Shown: positions 60,624-64,000 of the stretch, piece by piece
Layout: each line of letters begins with the position of its first letter
Position numbering within the stretch: position 1 is the stretch's first letter
Assembly (NCBI GenBank): GCA_029976065.1
Contig: JARKNV010000038.1
Coordinates: 1 to 64,000 of the forward strand
DNA length: 64,000 nt
Source: Selenomonadales bacterium
GTDB lineage: Bacteria; Bacillota; Negativicutes; Sporomusales; UBA7701
Direction of reading: 5' to 3'
The notes under the pieces: model-generated
Databases searched by the model: none
What the model saw: only the letters and a program-made list of their open reading frames with translations
What the model was told of the DNA's origin: nothing
Program-made: the position numbers and the translations under genes

Positions 60624-61832
60624 TTACTTGGCGGCCGTCGGCACGCCGCGCACGCTGCCGATGGTGCCCGAGCTGGCCCACAGCAGCCGGCGGCACGCCA
60701 TGATGAACGCGAGCGCGCCGAAGGAGATTATGCCGAGGAAGATGGTCCATTCGACGACGGTGGGCGTGTAGGAGCCGGCCATGGCCCACATGTCGATTTT
60801 GGCTCCCGCGGCCGGAGCCTGGCCGAGGGTGACGCCGGGCGCGCCGCCGACCAGCGGCAGGAGGAAGGACGAGAACAGCAGCCAGGCGCGTTTGCAGAAT
60901 ACGCCGAGGATGACGAGGGCGCAGGCGAGCAGTATCCTGCTCTTGACCTGGCGGTTGGCGGCGCTCGCGAGAATAGCGAAGGGCATGATCAGGCCGAGGC
61001 CGACCTGCACCCAGAACAGCGGCGCGAGCGGTCCGCTGAGGAGCAGCCCGAGGGCGGCCGCCACGCTTTCTTCGCCGGGGTAGGCCGCCGTCAGCACTTC
61101 GCTGAAGACGAAGAAGGCGTCGACGGCGACGAAAGCGGCCAGCAGGCCGGCGAGGCTGGCGTAGAGCCTGGGCTCGACCTTGTAGTCCGCGACCTGCTCC
61201 AGCACGGCCAGCACGATGATGAGCAGCGCCAGGCCGGAATCGAGGGCCGAGGCGACGAACAGCGGCGCCATCAGGGCGCTGTGCCAGCTGACGCGGGCGA
61301 TCTGCAGGCCGAAGATCCAGGCCGTCACGGAGTGGACGAGCACGGCGGCCGGCAGGGCGATCGCGGACAGGGCGGCCAGCTTGCGGCTGTCGGGCGCCGG
61401 CCTGGTCATCTGCCGGAGATAGAGGAGCGACACGGCCAGGTAGATGCTGATGACGGCGACGTCCCAGATGAGCGGCGACTGGAATTGGGCGTAGACGAGC
61501 AGATAGAGGATTCTCTCCGGGCTGCCGAGATCGACGAGGATGAACAGGCCGGCGAGGATGATGCAGACCGTCGAGAGGATGACGGCCGGCTTGGCCACCG
61601 CTTTGAAAGCGGGGATGTCGAAGACGGTGGCCGAGGAGGAGACGATCAGGCCGCCGGCCGACAGGCCGACGAAGAACATGAAGGAGGTGATGTACAGCCC
61701 CCAGGATACCACGTTGCGCATCCCGGTGACGATGAGACCGCTATTCAGCTGGTATATCCAGGCGCTCAGACCTAGCAGGGCGAACAGGCCGAGAATGCCG
61801 AGGTACAGGTTGTAGTTTGCTCTTTTTTCCAC
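60624..61832 (-). CDS. Mirror copy: NrfD/PsrC-type membrane anchor
   Basis: Same 402-residue product as 32143-33351. Confidence 0.77.
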   Translation of the reverse strand: MEKRANYNLYLGILGLFALLGLSAWIYQLNSGLIVTGMRNVVSWGLYITSFMFFVGLSAGGLIVSSSATVFDIPAFKAVAKPAVILSTVCIILAGLFILVDLGSPERILYLLVYAQFQSPLIWDVAVISIYLAVSLLYLRQMTRPAPDSRKLAALSAIALPAAVLVHSVTAWIFGLQIARVSWHSALMAPLFVASALDSGLALLIIVLAVLEQVADYKVEPRLYASLAGLLAAFVAVDAFFVFSEVLTAAYPGEESVAAALGLLLSGPLAPLFWVQVGLGLIMPFAILASAANRQVKSRILLACALVILGVFCKRAWLLFSSFLLPLVGGAPGVTLGQAPAAGAKIDMWAMAGSYTPTVVEWTIFLGIISFGALAFIMACRRLLWASSGTIGSVRGVPTAAK

Positions 61833-61846
61833 ACTATCGCCCCCTT

Positions 61847-62461
61847 TCAGCGCAAGTAGTAGATTTGCGGTTTAGTGCCTTTTTCGGCCAGCAGCTGCTG
61901 GCCGCCGCGTTCGCGGATGGCTTTGGCGACCTCGCTGTTCGGGTCGTTGAGGTCGCCGAATTTGCGCGCCTTGGCCGGGCAGACTTCGACGCAGCGCGGC
62001 TCCTGGCCCTTGGAGGTGCGCTCGACGCACAGCGAGCATTTCTCCATGACGCCCTTGGGGCGGGCCGGAGCTTCGCCGTAGGAGTGGCCGGGCTCGCGGA
62101 CGGGCTTCTGCCAGTTGAACACGCGGACGTTGTACGGGCACGAGGCCATGCAGTAGCGGCAGCCGATGCAGCGGTCATAGTTGATCAGCACCCGGCCGTC
62201 TTCGTCCTTGTAGGTGGCGCCCACCGGACAGACCTTGACGCAGGGGGCATTTTCGCAGTGCAGGCAGGCCAGCGGCATCCAGCTTTTCTGGAGGTTGGGG
62301 AATTCGCCGCGGGCGGTGTCGACGTCTTCGCCGCCGATGGTGAGGATGCGGTTCCAGAGCATGCCCATCGGCACGTTGTTCTGCATTTTGCAGCCGAGCG
62401 CGCAGGTGTGGCAGCCCATGCACCGTTTGAGATCGATGGTCATGCCGAGCTTCTTGGCCAT
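61847..62461 (-). CDS. Mirror copy: four-cluster Fe-S subunit
   Basis: Same 204-residue product as 31514-32128. Confidence 0.78.
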   Translation of the reverse strand: MAKKLGMTIDLKRCMGCHTCALGCKMQNNVPMGMLWNRILTIGGEDVDTARGEFPNLQKSWMPLACLHCENAPCVKVCPVGATYKDEDGRVLINYDRCIGCRYCMASCPYNVRVFNWQKPVREPGHSYGEAPARPKGVMEKCSLCVERTSKGQEPRCVEVCPAKARKFGDLNDPNSEVAKAIRERGGQQLLAEKGTKPQIYYLR

Positions 62462-64000
62462 CAGTTAGCACCCCCCGCCTTTTTTACTTCGACCAGGGTG
62501 TCGTTGAAGGGGATGACGGGCCCGTGGCTGAGCGGGTAGCCGCGCGGGTTGTTGGCGTTGTTCGTGACGTTCTGCGAGTTGCCGGCCGCGAAGTATTTGG
62601 ACCACCAGCCTTCGCTCACCCGGATGGAGCCGGGGCGCATTTCCGGCGTGGCCTGGTAGCGGGCCTGGAATTTGCCGCGGTCGTTGAAGACTTCGACGAG
62701 GTCGCCGTTTTTGAGGCCGCGCTGCTGGGCGTCGCGCGGGTTCATCTCCACCCGCGGTTCCTTGATGAGCTGCAGTATCCAGCGGGCGTTAGAGAAGGAG
62801 GAATGGGCCCGGTAGCGGGTGTGGGCCTGGCTGAACTGCAGCGGGTATTTCTTGAACAGCGGGTTGTGCGGCGAGGCTTCCTGCGGTTCCTCGTAGGAGG
62901 GGAAGCCGGCGCCAAACGGCAGCAGCACCTCGGAGTAGAGCTCGATCTTTTTGGTAGGGGTGGCGTACACCTGGTCCATGTTGCCGCGGAAGGGCGCCAT
63001 CGGGGCATTGAGACGCTGGATGTAACGGTTGGCCTTGAGGCTTTCGACGGTTATGCCCTTGAGGGGCGGGGCCGGGTTGGCCAGCCGGGCGCGGTTCAGG
63101 TCCGCGGGGGTTTTCGGCAGGTGCTCGGCGAGGCCGAGTTTGCCGGCCAGCTCCAGTTCGATCCTGAAGTCGGTTTTGCTTTCGAACAGCGGGTCGATGA
63201 CTTTCTGCATCATCATGATGTGGTTGCGGCGGATCTGGAGGTTGTAGGAGTCGTATTCCATTTCGAAGTTGGTGCAGGTAGGCAGGACGATGTCGGCATA
63301 GTTGACGGTGTCGTTCTGGAAGATGTCCACCACGACGACGAGGTCGAGCTTCTTCAGCCAGGCGGCCGTCTGGTGGGCGTTGGCCAGCCACTGGTTGAGG
63401 GAGTTGCCCTGGATGATCACCGCCCGCACGGAATTGGCCTTCTGGGGGAAGTCGGTGGCCGGCATCTCGGGCTTGGCGGGCACGAACTGCTTCGGCAGCG
63501 GCCAGCCTTTGAGGGGCGCGGCCCACCCGGGCAGGTGGTGGTTGCAGGAGCCGACGCCGCCGCCCACGCGGCCGATGTTGCCGGTAAGCGCGGCGAGGAT
63601 GCCGCCCGCCCGGCCGAGGCTGTCGGCGTGGTACCATTTGTCGGGGCCGCCCCAGCCCCAGGCGATGACCGCCGGCCCGGAGGTGGCGTACTGTTTGGCG
63701 AGGTCCCTGATGACCTGCTCGGGCACCTCGGTGATTTTGGCTGCCCACGCCGGGGTATTGTTTGCGGTGTGCTCCTTCAGGGCGGCGAACACCGTCTGCA
63801 GCTTGACGCCGTCGGCGGCGAAGCCGCCTTCGAGTTCCGGCTGGAGACCGGGGGCGTCGTAGGGCCGGAAGGCGCCGCTGTTTTTGTCCCACACCTGGAA
63901 TTTTCCGCCCGCCTTGAACAGTTTCTTGTCGTCCTCGCGGATGAGGAAAGGAGCGGTGCTGTTCTTGCGGAGATAGTCCTCGTTATACCACTTGTTGGCG
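62461..64000 (-). CDS. Mirror copy, cut by the window edge: molybdopterin oxidoreductase catalytic subunit
   Basis: The C-terminal 512 residues of the product of 29160-31514 are present. The Tat signal, the Fe-S motif and the molybdenum-ligand region lie beyond the right edge. A start within the window at 63894 would be artificial; the frame stays open to base 64000. Confidence 0.75.
   Translation of the reverse strand, partial: ANKWYNEDYLRKNSTAPFLIREDDKKLFKAGGKFQVWDKNSGAFRPYDAPGLQPELEGGFAADGVKLQTVFAALKEHTANNTPAWAAKITEVPEQVIRDLAKQYATSGPAVIAWGWGGPDKWYHADSLGRAGGILAALTGNIGRVGGGVGSCNHHLPGWAAPLKGWPLPKQFVPAKPEMPATDFPQKANSVRAVIIQGNSLNQWLANAHQTAAWLKKLDLVVVVDIFQNDTVNYADIVLPTCTNFEMEYDSYNLQIRRNHIMMMQKVIDPLFESKTDFRIELELAGKLGLAEHLPKTPADLNRARLANPAPPLKGITVESLKANRYIQRLNAPMAPFRGNMDQVYATPTKKIELYSEVLLPFGAGFPSYEEPQEASPHNPLFKKYPLQFSQAHTRYRAHSSFSNARWILQLIKEPRVEMNPRDAQQRGLKNGDLVEVFNDRGKFQARYQATPEMRPGSIRVSEGWWSKYFAAGNSQNVTNNANNPRGYPLSHGPVIPFNDTLVEVKKAGGAN

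Larger units (their letters stand above)
46988..64000 (-). repeat. Right arm of the inverted repeat (mirror of 29975-46987)
   Basis: The sequence is the reverse complement of the left arm up to the window edge. At the outer end CGCCAACAAG reads the same in both arms after complementing. All entries below 64000 and above 46988 mirror left-arm entries. Confidence 0.95.

Noticed and set aside
1-64000. CRISPR arrays, insertion sequences, prophage genes
   Set aside because: No repeat-spacer pattern, transposase, integrase or phage structural motifs were seen; the only large repeat is the inverted duplication.
46988-64000. Treating the right arm as a second, functional gene set
   Set aside because: Exact mirror identity with no spacer and the axis at a hairpin tip point to a duplicated read of the same DNA; entries are listed but not counted as independent genes.

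Overview
The window is high-GC bacterial DNA that looks like a motile, strictly anaerobic, molybdenum-using Firmicute. The best guess is a Negativicutes/Sporomusaceae-type organism. The guess rests on ferredoxin-linked 2-oxoacid oxidation, a class I hybrid-cluster protein, a DMSO-reductase-family respiratory operon, DUF169/DUF1847/C_GCAxxG_C_C proteins, strong GGAGG ribosome sites and a full set of hook genes. This is inference from gene content only; no rRNA is present.

Layout. (1) 1-5.3 kb: the end of a 2-oxoacid:ferredoxin oxidoreductase-like operon (unidentified C-terminus, FAD/NAD oxidoreductase, ferredoxin-PorB fusion), a GntR regulator and an MFS transporter in AT-richer DNA. This block ends at a 3' fragment of tRNA-Ala(GGC), which looks like the scar of an integrated element. 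(2) 5.3-12.9 kb: a small unknown gene, a DUF169 protein, a helix-turn-helix/periplasmic-binding-like regulator facing modD-modA1-modA2-modB-modC, then a C_GCAxxG_C_C protein and a DUF1847 protein. (3) 12.9-26.2 kb: a motility block with an orphan OmpR-type response regulator, flagellin, and on the minus strand flgD-flgE-flgK2-flgK1-flgL-fliD-small chaperone-like gene, then a chemoreceptor. A 30-bp ungapped motif (TWAACA-N5-TTAAYATT-N6-CGAAM) lies upstream of flgD, upstream of flagellin and twice upstream of the response regulator. (4) 26.4-36.5 kb: a MalT-like LuxR regulator, a Tat-exported molybdopterin oxidoreductase with its Fe-S subunit, NrfD-type anchor and TorD chaperone, then a siroheme nitrite/sulfite-reductase-like protein with a DUF1858 tail, an unknown partner protein and a Crp/Fnr regulator. 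(5) 36.6-47.0 kb: hcp, DUF488, a racemase-family protein, TPP riboswitch-thiM-thiW, a MATE transporter, a 55-residue small protein, and a GAF-GAF-PAS-GGDEF-HD-GYP protein between two exported proteins.

From 46988 to the right edge the sequence is the reverse complement of 29975-46987: position x pairs with 93975 minus x. Every gene from the molybdoenzyme to the last lipoprotein therefore appears twice, in mirror order, with no spacer. The axis falls at the tip of what would be a normal transcription terminator hairpin. A fold-back sequencing or assembly chimera is the leading explanation; a hairpin-ended or inverted-dimer molecule is the biological alternative. Right-arm entries are listed for completeness and should not be counted as independent genes until the junction is verified.

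How the parts fit: the mod genes supply molybdate for the molybdopterin oxidoreductase. That enzyme, the siroheme reductase and Hcp form an anaerobic respiration and nitrosative-stress group with Crp/Fnr-type sites. The motility genes appear to share one cis-element, plausibly read by the orphan response regulator encoded among them.
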